DNA of 64,000 bases from Schizophyllum amplum (lineage: Eukaryota > Basidiomycota > Agaricomycetes > Agaricales > Schizophyllaceae). Location of the stretch: assembly GCA_007026445.1 (NCBI GenBank), contig VDMD01000071.1, forward strand, positions 1-64,000, read 5' to 3'. The translations under genes and the position numbers were made by a program. Below the pieces are notes generated by a model. The model saw only the letters and a list, made by a program, of their open reading frames with translations, was not told the DNA's origin and did no database searches. Positions 35,101 through 47,100 of the stretch are shown here, in pieces (within the stretch, counting starts at the first letter, position 1; every line of letters begins with the position of its first letter).

Positions 35101-38100
35101 CCCTTATGGTATTTCGTGTTTGCATGATCCAACGCCGAAAGCCCAGTACATGTACTGATCTATGAAGCGTGAGCATCTGAGCGGGGGGCAAAGATGGGTC
35201 CAAGTACCTCTGCTTGAGCCCCAACCCCTTTCAAAAAGTTCTCGAAGGGCAAATTCTCCACCATGTACGCACCGCCATCGACGAGGCCCGGGTCCTTCTG
35301 CCACGACGAGATCTTTCGTCGCTTGAGTCGAAAACAGGCGTCCATAGCGATGAATAACGTGTATAGATAGCTGATGAATGGTAAGCGAAGTTATGGGGGG
35401 CATGTTGCCAGAGCGCGCACCTTTTTTCCTTCGGCGCGTCTTTCCAGTTGTCAGGAAGGTTCACGCCGGGCTGTGGGCACGCCGGGCAGGAGACCGCGAG
35501 CTCTCCTGCGAGGAACTGTGTCGGCTTTCGCATGACATCGTTACCGCGCCCGCCGTGCAACAACAGCTTGATGAAGCGCCATTGTCTAGCACAGCGAAGG
35601 AAAGGCTTGTATCGCGACTGCGGATAGGGTGTTAGCGGCGTAAAACGCGGAACGCGCGTAGACTTACGACCCATCCATCAACCTCAAGTATGTCCGTCAA
35701 CTTCTCGAGGGACGTGTAATAGTCATATGCCGTCACCTTGCCTTGTAAGGTTACGACATGGAAATGGCGAAGCGCGGCGAAGGTGCAGAACGTGCGAGGT
35801 TGGTCGGCGGTGGCAGGGAATAGCCTCTGGCGAAGAAGTTGTTCGCGCTCCTTGCCGCCAACGTCGCAGCTCGCGACGCAGCCGCAGAATTCGACGGTGC
35901 ATTTGTGCAAGCCGTTGACGTGAACGCCGATCATCTCGGTTCGTTGGGGGGCGGCGCAGCGTTCCCCCTCCGCGTGGCCCAGCCGGACGACCAGCCCGAG
36001 CTTCTGCAGGCTGCACTTTTGGAAGGATGTGCCCGACCATTTCTATAAGTTAAGTGTTAGGGCGAAGTCGCGGCCACGCAATCAAACACGCACTTGAATG
36101 CGACAGAAAGGACGCCGCCGGTGGTCTGACACCAAGCATTCCCGACAGAACATCGCCCCGCCGAAACAGTCGATGCATCGATACTCTGCGGGGCGCGGCG
36201 TATTGGAGGGGCAGTCGGGACACGGCGTGCTCTGATGATAATCGCGCCCCTTGGTGCGCATGAAGTTCTCGACGTATTCGTCGGCGTAGAGACGAAATTG
36301 TCTCATAGGTTCGTCCTAAAGCTGATAGTAAGCATCCGTCATGCGAGGGGTAGGTGGGTACACGCACCGAGGTGAAAAGACCTTGTCTCCGGCGACGCCT
36401 CCGCTTAGGCGCCGCTGTTGCTCGGCGAAGATCGTCGGGCTGCTCGAAGGCAGGGACATCATCCAAGGGTTCTCCATATGATGTGCTTGCAGGGCTGCTG
36501 GTCTTCTGCTTCTTCTGGGGGGAGGGAAGCTTGGGGTGCGACTTCTTCTGCTGAACGCGTCTCCGATCGTCGGTAAGGCTTTCAGTGATAGACGTTGCGT
36601 GAGTTGCTGAGACGAAGAAGGCGGAGTATTTCTTGACGCCGGATGTCTTGGCCTTCTTGTTGCGTTTGGTGCTCATGGCGGTGGAGGTGCTGAGGCGTGG
36701 CCGTGATCGTGGAACAATTGCGACGCGTCGAACGCGACTTGTCACATCAACTGTGACACGACGCGCGGGTCACGAGCAGGCGTTCGAACAAAGTGTTCGA
36801 ACAAAACACGTCCGAACAACGAACCGTCGCCCTCCCTCTCTCCCTTCACCAACACCCGTCATACACAAGCCATGGATGCTCTTCCCTCTTGGATACAAGG
36901 TGCGCACCACTCTGCGTTCGGTCCTTCGATTGCAAATCCCAATGTTTGGCGCTCAAGCGCGTTGTTGACCTGTGTTCGACGCCCGCGCGCCGTTATCAGC
37001 CTTTGCCCATAGTGCGGTATAGGAGCGCGGGTGCAGCATCTGGGAAATGGCGCGCCATGGGCCCTTACACGACGGACGCGCATCTGAAGTGCCGGACGCG
37101 CGCTTATGTAATCTCGCTGAACGATTGCTAGATTTTGTTCGATTCCGCAAGACGCGCAGTGGGGCGACGTTCAGCAACCTGTACACGATCACGGACACGT
37201 CATTCGACCTTGACCAGCTTCTCAAGAACGCAGCAGCCGACGAAGAGGACGACCCGGACCCCACCGGCGCCGACGCCGACGAAGACTGGGTAGACGAGGA
37301 GATCGCACCATCCACGGCCGACAGCTCCCCCCTATCATCACCCCCAGCATCCGAACCCGGTTCTCGAGCGCCCTCGCCGCCGCCCCTGTCTCACCACATC
37401 CCTACCCCTGACCTGCCGAACGCGGCAACGCGCGACATTCGCCCTACGATCGTCGGCAAAAAGCGCGCCAAGAAGGAGCGCGCGCGCGAACGGCGCGCGA
37501 AGAAGGCAGCTCGGGCGAAGGAGGAATGGGGGCCGCCCGCGGCGAAAGGCCGCAGGCGTCGCGGAGCCAAGCGCATACTCGAAGCCCAACAACAGGACGT
37601 CGACATCTCGTGGGACGACATGCCCGTGAACGCTACGGGCTATGGCGGCAAACGCGGCGAGAACGAGCGCAAGCTCTACTCCGTTGAGGACCTGGTTGGG
37701 CCCGAAGCCAAGGTTCCCGGGATGACGCTGTACGACTGGGACGGGCGGTGCGTCTCACGCCTTTTTGCCGGCGTTTACTGACTTGCAATCTCATAGCGAG
37801 CCGACCGGTATTGCGGCGCCGGATGGAAGGGTTTTCGCCGTCCTTGCTGGGCAACCGGACGACGCGTCTTGGACGGGCGCCCATCAGAATCTCGCCGACG
37901 AGATCCGCAAGTGTGAAAGCCATGTCAACTTCCCCGCACAAGCCTCAGATCATCGGCGCGGTCGCTTCGGCGCCCAGGCATACGGCGTATCCCATGGGGG
38001 CGGACAGACGGTGGGTCCAGCACGCGCACAACTGACGCGCGGCTTATTCGTTCAACAGGAGCCAGCCAATCTCAAGCACGGTAAAGCGATGCACCGTGTG

Positions 38101-41100
38101 CTGGTGCACCTTATAGGCCTCACGTCCATGATGCGTATAGCCCTTTTCGCTTCCTGTGGGTGTAATTCCGAGCGCACGACCCGGTACTTACTCGTACTCG
38201 CCAGCGGTCTTTGCATGTTGGGCCCCGCTCCTGTTCGCATACTATGCAGAGCATATGGCGATCCTGTTTGCCAACGACCCGACGCTCGTCCGTAACTTCG
38301 CGCGCAGCGTCTGGGCGTGTATCACCATTAACTTTGGCCCTCGCACCGTAACCTTCAAGCATCGAGATTTCGGCAACCTACCCTTTGGATGGTGCGCCGT
38401 CACGGCGCTTGGTAGATTTGATCCACAGCGCGGCGGCCACATCGTTCTGTGGGAGTGCAAGCTGGTGATTCGTTTCCCCCCGGGTTCGACGGTGCTGATC
38501 CCTTCCGCCATCATACACCATTCCAACACACGCCTTCAGCGCGGAGAACAGCGCTTCTCCGTAACCCAGTATACGGCGGGCGCGCTGTTCCGATGGGTTG
38601 ATCACCACTGCAAACTCGACGCCGCGTACTATGGATCGCTGTCCGCGAAGGAGAAAGCGCGCGCGCATGCCGCCAACGCGCGCCGGTGGAAGGAGGGCGT
38701 CGAGCTGTGGTCGAAGATATCGGACCTTCGTAAATCTGCCGCTGAAGTACTCGAGTAACCTGTAGTTCTTGCTGTATCTGTATCTTGTTAGATATCCAAA
38801 TGATTTCTTAACGATCCATTCATTGCCCCTCTTGCGTGAAAGCGCGTGCGCGTTGTGAAAGACATCGATCTTAGCGAGACCTTCCTTGACCTCAACTTTG
38901 CAGGTGATGCTGTGTTACCGTTGTTCAAGTGCATAGGCACTCTATTGACTTCATAAAACCAACTATATATCACCCCTGGATATGTCGCTCCTTACAGAAA
39001 ATGTGCACGTACTTCAGATTGAAGCCAAACATGCATCACAGTCGAAACTCGCACAACCCATTGGCACTAGCCACATCAAGCAATATCTAACCCATCTGTG
39101 AAAGTTCACTGCTCCTCGAGGTGGGTACATAGTCTTGCAGTGGTCCTATGGTATTATATGAAAGGATCAGCGCATCCTCGCAGTACGTGACCATGAAACG
39201 GGATGCGCGAGCATTGAAAGACGACTTGAATCGAGAACATGGCCTCATTGGAATGAGTACTGGATATCATCACCTTGTCACTCATTGGACTGGATTTCTC
39301 AGCTGTAGTCGGTAGTTTACATGGTCCCCTGCATGTATACACCATCGATATCTTTCCGGAAAGCTTCCGAGGTGTTGGGAACGACATGCAGAGGTGCGGT
39401 GGCGCGCATCGGAAGTCGGGCCGAGTCCCCGCACTAGCCACTCCGACCGTAGGTCTTCCTTTGTTGTGCCAACCACCACTTACACGCCATGACCGATGGC
39501 GTTATAGAATTGTACGTGTATGGATGATGAATATGATAGCTTACCACGGTAGGCACGGGGCCCACGGGTGCCTCACGCCACTCACTTGGAATCGTCTTGT
39601 TCGCGACACAATGGCCTGGTATGCCCAGCGCCTGACGCGTGACGTTGTGGGCATGTCGGTTATACTGATAAGACTGTAAGCATCCTCAAGCCACGTGCTC
39701 TACCCTGCCACAGTGTTGTTTTTCTTCTCAAAGGAACTCCGATCTCTTCGTCCTTAATCGTGCTCGCATCTACTAAGTTCATATCACGACATGCGACACC
39801 GTACACGCATTGCAATGATCTCGCCAGTGAGTACTTCTATCTTATATCTGCTCTTCTTCAAATCCAGTATCTATAGGGCCGGTGCTGCTCATTCTTTCAA
39901 TTTCGCAAAGAATTTACTGTGTTTTCCGAACGGAGGCTTGCCATGTACGATTACAATATCTGGCGAGACGGATAGGCTATATGCATAGGTCAGTCAAGAT
40001 TTCAGTTGTATTGAGAGTGCTCTTCCTCTCCCGCAATATGTGATCGCCGCGCTGAAGTTGTGGGTGCAGACGGCCGCAGTCACGTGCACTCGCCGCATCA
40101 ACGCTTCAGCTTCCACGTAAAGCTCTTTTGCGTCCGACCACCATGGCGCCTGGCCCTTACCTCTGCACACCGCCGTTTTTCACGACCGATGTCCCTGGCC
40201 TCAAGACTGGGACCAAGGTCTACCTCGTCCGCAAGGGAGTTGAGGGCATTTATGCCGACTAGTGCGTGGTCTGCATTGCTTGACTACGCGCACTGACACG
40301 TTTTTCAGCAACCTAGTGGACGACGACTGGAAGTGTGAGGTGTACGAAAACGCAGCCGACGGCGAGCTCGCCTGGAAGGAACACTGTAGGCGCCGGCACT
40401 GTGGCCACGATACCCCGCAGTCGCTCCCTCCCAATCCGTTCAACGAGGCAGCGTGGAGGGCGTGGCGCGCGGAGATCGATCGTCGGCAGCAGATGAAAAA
40501 GCTCAGGGGATGTTTCGCATCCTTGAGCGTTGGCTCTCCGCCGCCGCCCGTGGGGCAACGTTCTGCGCCAGCTACTGCTCTTCGTGTCACCCCGGAGGAC
40601 GTCTTACGCGCGGCCGCTCGCGAGTTCGGTGGAGGATATCGTGCCTCGCCGCCCCCTCAAGCTCTTCACACCGATGCGGGCTCGTATCATGATGGAGGCG
40701 ACGACAATCCAGAGGAGCATCCGTCGGTTCGTGAAGGTGGTCGCCCTCGTCAACGCCTCCCTCAAGATCGAAACTTTGCCGAATCCGCGAGCGTGAGTAC
40801 GACAGGACGGTCGCACGCAAAGGGTGTGCGTGACAACGCTTCGACGCGCGTCGGCAACATCTCGCGCAATGGCGAAGGTCCGAGCAGCCGCCAGCGCACG
40901 AAGTCCTCCTCACCCCGCAAGCGCGGCAACCCTTCTGCACGCGTCTCTTCGTGGAGCAAGGACGACCTGCAGCAGTTCGTCGTTGTTGACAGCGACACCG
41001 ACGAGGGAGAGGCGTGGTATCTCGTCGTCGGCGAGGATGCCGTCAAGACGTTGTACAATGTGTCAGTCCCTGCATTGCGTACGACCGCCGCTTACACTGC

Positions 41101-44100
41101 TTCAGGGACGACGCCAAGCGAATTCTTCGCCGCTCCGCTATCGAAGGTAAACGCGCTGAGATGTTGACCTTTGACTCTTACGGGGAGTTGGAGGAGTATC
41201 GCGCGAGACATCACATCTAAGTCGAGGGTGATGTGCACAATTCGCGCCTCGGGCTACATTGTACATAGTGTTTTGTATGTGTCCCCCTTCGTAACGTTGT
41301 TGCTGCAATGAACCGTCTAGTGCCTTACCTTGCCTTGAAACTGAATCACCATGTTGTAGTCTCCCCGCTCTTATATGGGTGCATGCCGGGTCACACAAAA
41401 CATTGCTTAGATTAGTCCCACTAAGGCAATTGATGACGTGTCAAATAATCCATTCGCACTTCTGCTCTGCTCTACGCGATTTGTGTTCTCGTTGTCGCAA
41501 CCACTGACCTGCATTCTCATTGCAATTGTCACCCCTCTTTCGCTGCTCGTCCCCGTCTCCACGCCCACCCCTCGTCCATTCTCCGAGCACACAATGCCGA
41601 AGCGCAAACCTGACGCGAATGCCCAAGGCAAAGTCGGCAACCCGGGGAACTTCCATGGACGACGCCTGGAGCTCCTCATGGACTATCGACCGGAGTTTCT
41701 CTTGAAGAGGAACTCGAAGAAGCAGTGCAGCGAGCTGTGGAAGAAGGTCAAGAGCGCGTATTTCGGCGAGTTTCCGTACCACCTGAAAGATCGACTGGAT
41801 GCACCACTCTGTCTTGCCCCAAGCGTGCTGCAGGAGCTAGACAATGCTGCACGAGCTGACGCGCAGGAGAAGGGATTCAAGGTGCGTATCCTGGCTCACA
41901 CGTCGCGACGAGACTCTGACCGTCAGCTGCAGCAAATCAAGAACTTTTTCTATAATCAGCGCACCAAAGAGGCCGCCGTCAGCTCCAACATATGGAAGGA
42001 TGTCTTGCAGAAGGGCGTCAAGGAGGAGCTTGCCAAAAACAAGCCACGTCGTGAAGCCGAGTTCAGAGTCTACATGCGCGATCGCCGTGCCGCCGTCGCC
42101 GAAGAAGCGCAGGCGCGCTGGGATGCGTTATCAGAGGAAGCGCGCAAGACCACCGCTATCATCGCCGTCAAGTGCGCCGTCGCGAAGGAGTGGTACGAGG
42201 AAGAATCCGAGCAGGTGAAGGAGGAGACACGGGCGCGCGTCGAGAGCGAGTATGCCGAGCGTCAGGCGGAGTTCGAGTTGAACATAGACGAAGATGGGGA
42301 GGATGCTGTCTTGCCAGATGATGTGATTCAGAAGTGCGTATTTCTTTAGCTGGATGTAATGTAAACGACTGACCGGGGTTCAGGTATCGCGACAACATCA
42401 CATCAGTCCTCGAGCCCCTTCTCGAGACCATTGTGAAGCTCGCCGGCTTCAAAGGTGCCTCCGTGATAGCCGCGTCACCCCCGGAGGATGAAGATGGCGA
42501 CTACGACACGATAAGGTGCGGGTTCATGGCCTGTAAACCAGCACGTTAGCTGACCATGTTTCCAGTATCCACGTTGGACAGACTACTCGCACTCATGGGT
42601 GCCTCAAATTTGATGAGTGGAAGCCGAAGAAGTACGACGATTGGGTTCGTCATTACTTGAGTTGGGTCTTGCTGACTGAGGGTACGTCCGACGATGGTCG
42701 ATGTGGGCGCCGTCACTGATGGACCTGCAGACAAACCCTGGATCAGTAAGGAAGCGATGAGCGCGACTATACCCAAGCAGCGTGCGCAGGGTGGCGACTG
42801 CAACGAGGGCGACGAGCATACGGCGCCGCGAGCAGGTGTAGAGGAGGGGCGTTGCGTGACGCCAGACGGAGGCCAGGCGGAAAAGACGGACACGGCGCCC
42901 GCGAACTCCGTGCACAGCGTGTTGCGCCCACAGTCGCGAGTCAATACTGCGCGAGCGCGCCCCAACATCGACGCTGCCGAGCTCTCAGATGACGAGACGC
43001 CGCCCCCCGCCTCGCCTGTACTGGATGACGAGCCCGAAGGAGACGCGCCCGGGGCCCCTGTTGTGGAAGAAGACGCGCATGAGAGTGATGACGACGAGAC
43101 GGGTGTTGACGAGCCCTTACCTAAACAGGATGCAAAGGGGCGGGTTTTCAGCGACGCGCTCGTCTCTCGACTGAAGCGTGCGCCCTGGGCCGAGCGGAGG
43201 AGATTACTACGGTCGTTAGATCGTATTAGCGACTACGAATTCAATCGGGAGGAGAGGATAGCAAGCAACCAGATCAAGCTTGCAGAGCTCGGCCTCGACA
43301 AGATCGACCTTTTCCCGTCGAAGGGCGCCGCCTTGTCTGGGAAAAAGCGCAAGCACGATGGAGGAAAGAAGCAGAGAGGGCGCGAGAGCGAGCCAGCGCC
43401 GCCGCGCCGTCGATCGCGTCGCCTGTTGGGATCGCCGACACCTTCGCGTGCAAGCTCAGCGACTGTTGGTGATCAGAGCGATTGCGATCATGGGAGTCCG
43501 CAGATGTATGAGGGTTCTGCGATAGGCCAGCCGCGCGGTGCAGCTCACGAGGGCGATGGGGGCATGCGGGGTGATCAGATTCGCGCCCTCTCTCCCACAG
43601 TCCGTGGGGCCCTCGCACGCGAACCAAGCGACGCCGACGCTGCTCCCGTTTCGAGCAAAGACCCAGGCCACCCGGGTGACGCGCGCGGCGATCTGCGCGG
43701 CGAGGACGACGATTTTTTTTTTTTTTTTTTTTGAAATCATTTTATGGACCGCAGGTGCTACCTATGGTGGTCCTTCCCCTCTTTACATGTAGGTAGTACG
43801 AAATAAAGCCTTTGTCCCATGTCTCGTGTCTCGTCCGTTGACTCCCTGCTGAGGCTCCGAGAGGCCTGCGAACGAAGTAAGTTCCCTCGCAGCCCGACGC
43901 GTCCCAGCGCCGTTTCTCGGCCGCCTCGTCCTGCTGTTCGTACTTCTCCATCTGAGCTGGTATATACCAGCCATTCGCTGATCGTCGCGTCGTGGGCCTT
44001 GAAGTGCTCGGCCGCTTGCGCGGTTATGCACGAGGAAGATGGAATACATGAAGATGTTGGTCGGTCGCTGCAGTGCCGTCCTAGTCGTCACATATATCTT

Positions 44101-47100
44101 CGCCTGCTCCGAGTGCTATTATCCCGTGGCGTAGCATTCCGCGTCGGGTGTACGGTAGCTCCGAGGAGCAGTTATAGTGTGTGTCGTGAGTATCTGTAGT
44201 TAGTGAAGGGGTAGTGGTAGGAATTTAGTGTTCTTTAGTGTATGTTCAGCTGTGTAGATGTGCCGCTGTGATGTAGTCATTCCTTTAGAAAAGCGGGGCG
44301 GAACGAGGAGACGTCACCGAATGCATGTGAGAGCCGCTGGGTGCGCGCGACGTATCGCAGCAGCGCAACGATGCCTTTCTTCGAGCCATATAGCATCTCC
44401 AAATTCCTCGCATCTCGCCCGAGGGCTTGACGAAGCTCGAAGCGCTGTGGCTTGTATGTCGGGCATTCGAAGAGGAAGTGTTGAGTCGTCTCCGGCAGTA
44501 CTTGCCCTGCTGTGAGGCAGGTGGGGCAGGCGTTGGAGTCGACTTTATTGATTCGGTGGAGGTATTGCCGGAGGGCGATGTGGCCGGTGCGCAGTTGGAC
44601 GAGCACGTTGAACTGGCGGCGCTTGAGTCCCTTCGTCCCGTCCAGAAACTTCGTGAATGGAAAGCGAGGTTCGTAGACGGCAATGCGGGCGTGGCGTTCG
44701 GATTTCTGCCAGCGTTCCGCCCACTTCGCTTTAAGATCTGCGTTGTGATTCTGCTTCAGGGAGCTGATGCTGTGTGGGAGTGGGTGATTGAGGACGACGA
44801 TATGTGCATGGATATCGACATCCCTCAAAGCAACGCGTCGCGGGGCCAAGAAGGTAGCGCGCCCGCAGGGGACTCGGATACGGCCCGTCATCTCATCACG
44901 ACGGAGAAGGGAGATGGTGGGAACGACGGCGGCACGAGGGAGGGGTCCCAAGGGGGGCGAGAACAGCAGGGAGGCGAAGCGTCTGAGGGGCCCGAAGTCA
45001 CAAAGGGAGGCGCGAGGGAGCGTGAAGACGTGGAGAAGAGCGCGGACAGAGTGGGGGCCGTCGAGAACGAGAGCACGAGCACGGTCGTTCAGCAAGAGAG
45101 CACGGTGTCCTGGGATTCGCCCGAGTCCTGGCCGCAGTGGATGCAGAAGGCGATGCAGAACGTGGACGCTCTCGAGGGCGCAGAAGCAGGCGGCCCAGCG
45201 CGTAAGGCCTGGCTTGAGGTCGTGCAGCTGTGGTGGGATCTCGAACGAGCTCAGGACTTCGACGGCGTAAGTGTAACGACTCACTACATGAAATATTTTT
45301 ACTGAGCGCTTTTTGCAGGACAACGCTCTTCCAATCTCGAAGAAACGACCCGCTGAAGTCGGCGCGTGGAAACAGCGCGCGCGCTCGACAAAGTACAAGC
45401 CCGTTGCACCGAAGAAGAAGTCCGACGTGGACGACTGGATCTGCGACTTCAAAGACGCAATATGGGCATGGTGGTCGGACATAAACCCGAGCTGGCGCGA
45501 GCGAGACAAGGGGAGGGTCGTGCCATGCAGGGGGGAGGGCGACTTCTCGGGTCTCTGCTGTACTGGTCAAAACGGCCTTCTCAGTGTTTTGAAGTGCCTG
45601 AAATGGCTATTCGACATGGAGAAGGCCCCGAATGGCAGCGAGGACTGGCGCACGCTTGTAGACGACGTGCGCTGGGTTCTCGAGAGGCTACCGAAGGTGC
45701 AGAGGTAAGATTTCCTTAGTATGATCATGGTAGATGGACTGATTGAGCTTGCAGCAGTGTGTCGCACCAAGACGAGGAGCCGCCGCGCAAACGACGCAAG
45801 ACCTAGGTCAATGCGGTACTGCGCGCGCGCTACCGGCTAGCAAGGGTGCTGCGAGCGCCGCTCGGAGGCGCGTGGGGCGTCAATTCCTCAAGTAAGTTGA
45901 CGCCTCAATGATGTACGCTGTCCATTCCATTCTTCGTGCTCCTCCCCCTGATCTTATTGGCCTTCTATTCGCTTTCCGCCTGCTCTTGCCGTACCCCCCA
46001 TCTATCCGTATCCGCATTTTTATACACTTTTTGCCACAATTACAGGTCACTTTATTCCTCCTATAATCATTGTTCTCTGCCCTTTGTCACCATCTAGACC
46101 ACTGCTTTCATTCACCTCAGCACGTATGACCCCAATACAACGTGCACCACGCATTGTAGCAGGCGGATCGGGCTGCCGAGCGGTGGACCCACAACTACGG
46201 CAAGTGCCGAGAGCAACGCGCGGCTCGAGCCAGATACGGTAATTCGGTGAGTTCCGAGCAGGAACTGGTTCGGGGGGCCCGGAATCGATCGCAGGGGTCC
46301 CGGCGAGCCAGCAGCCCCAAGCCGGGCCAGCTTCCGAGCCCCCCAGCGTTTCCGGCAGGCCCCCGAACCCCTACCTAGCAGCCAGAACGGAATTTGCCGG
46401 CCCCGACGACCTCGTCGTATGTGTTGCAACACCATGCTCGACAGTGGTCAGTATGTATTACTATAGAGGTACAACATCAGCTGGACCATTATAGGCCCAA
46501 TGGACTTGGACGATGTCGCCTCGGCCGCTCTCATGATGCGAACACCCTCCGTTGCAGACGAGAACCTCAAGCGCGATCCCCAGGCTGCGGCCATCATCGA
46601 GCTCATCAACATGCCTGCATTCCACCTCATTGCACGTCAGACCCGACTCAGCATTGGCTACCATACATCACAGCGTCTTTCTGATAAGGCGCAAGGGAAA
46701 TGGCGGGCTGGACCTCCTTCGCTCGCTTCACCTCAAGCTGCAGGCCCTTCTTCTCTAGAGCAGATGGCATCTAGTAAGTGCTTACCCCCCAGCTGTAGCC
46801 TGTCATCTCTTCTGGTCTGACATCATTCCCTCTAGTGCGCTCTGCAGCTGTCTTTGTACGCATCACGCAAGGAAGTCAGCAAGATATCGTGGCATGGCGC
46901 ACCCTCTCACTAATTGATGATCTCCCATCGGTTGAGGACACCGTTCATCTACTGCTAGAAGGCCCTGGTGAGGTTGCTGGTCTGCTAAGGACGATTATGA
47001 CTACAGAATGGCTGCCAAAGTATGAGGTGGGGACGTCCACTGTTGCCGCACTCAGGGTGGACACACCGTTCGACCGATCGAAGTATGGTTACACACCCAT

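Larger units (their letters stand above)
41594..45805 (+). pseudogene. KDZ cargo gene with HMG-like helical region, broken by a LINE
   Basis: Exons 41594-42333, 42384-42515, 42566-42681 and 42731-43713 run MPKRKPDANAQGKVGNPGNF ... to GEDDD and then into a 20-T run. The gene resumes in the same frame at 44802 (MCMDIDIPQSNASRG) with exons to 45266, 45319-45704 and 45755-45805, ending ...EEPPRKRRKT. The N-terminal part (EAEFRVYMRDRRAAVAEEAQARW) has the look of an HMG-like or related DNA-binding helical domain and is followed by acidic/Ser-rich linkers. A Trp-rich C-terminal block (AIWAWWSDINPSWRERDKGR) ends it. The insertion introduces Phe codons and a stop after GEDDD, so the full protein cannot be made. 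I recall this N- plus C-block arrangement in repetitive Agaricomycete proteins; its function is unknown. Confidence 0.7.
32616..46466. mobile_element. KDZ transposon, 13.85 kb, with TET/JBP and other cargo
   Basis: Long inverted terminal repeats (32616-32898 and 46184-46466, about 90% alike) enclose a KDZ transposase, a TET/JBP dioxygenase, two further cargo genes and a nested LINE fragment. KDZ elements (Kyakuja-Dileera-Zisupton) are large DNA transposons. Their co-expansion with TET/JBP genes in basidiomycetes is established. The hexamer CTATAG occurs at both outer edges and may be the target duplication, but it is palindromic and could belong to the repeat instead. The element lies in an intron of the plus-strand gene. 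Confidence 0.93.

Noticed and set aside
44427..44789. Plus-strand frame upstream of the cargo gene's 3' exons
   Set aside because: It is antisense to the LINE ORF fragment; the true upstream exon lies at 42731-43713.
44802..45509. N-terminal part of a 410-codon minus-strand frame continuous with the LINE end
   Set aside because: It is antisense to the 3' exons of the broken cargo gene; the LINE stops at the 12-bp target duplication at 44790.
32616..46466. An 8-bp target duplication around the KDZ element
   Set aside because: Only the palindromic hexamer CTATAG matches at both edges; eight-base flanks (CCCTATAG and CTATAGAG) do not agree, so the duplication length is left open.
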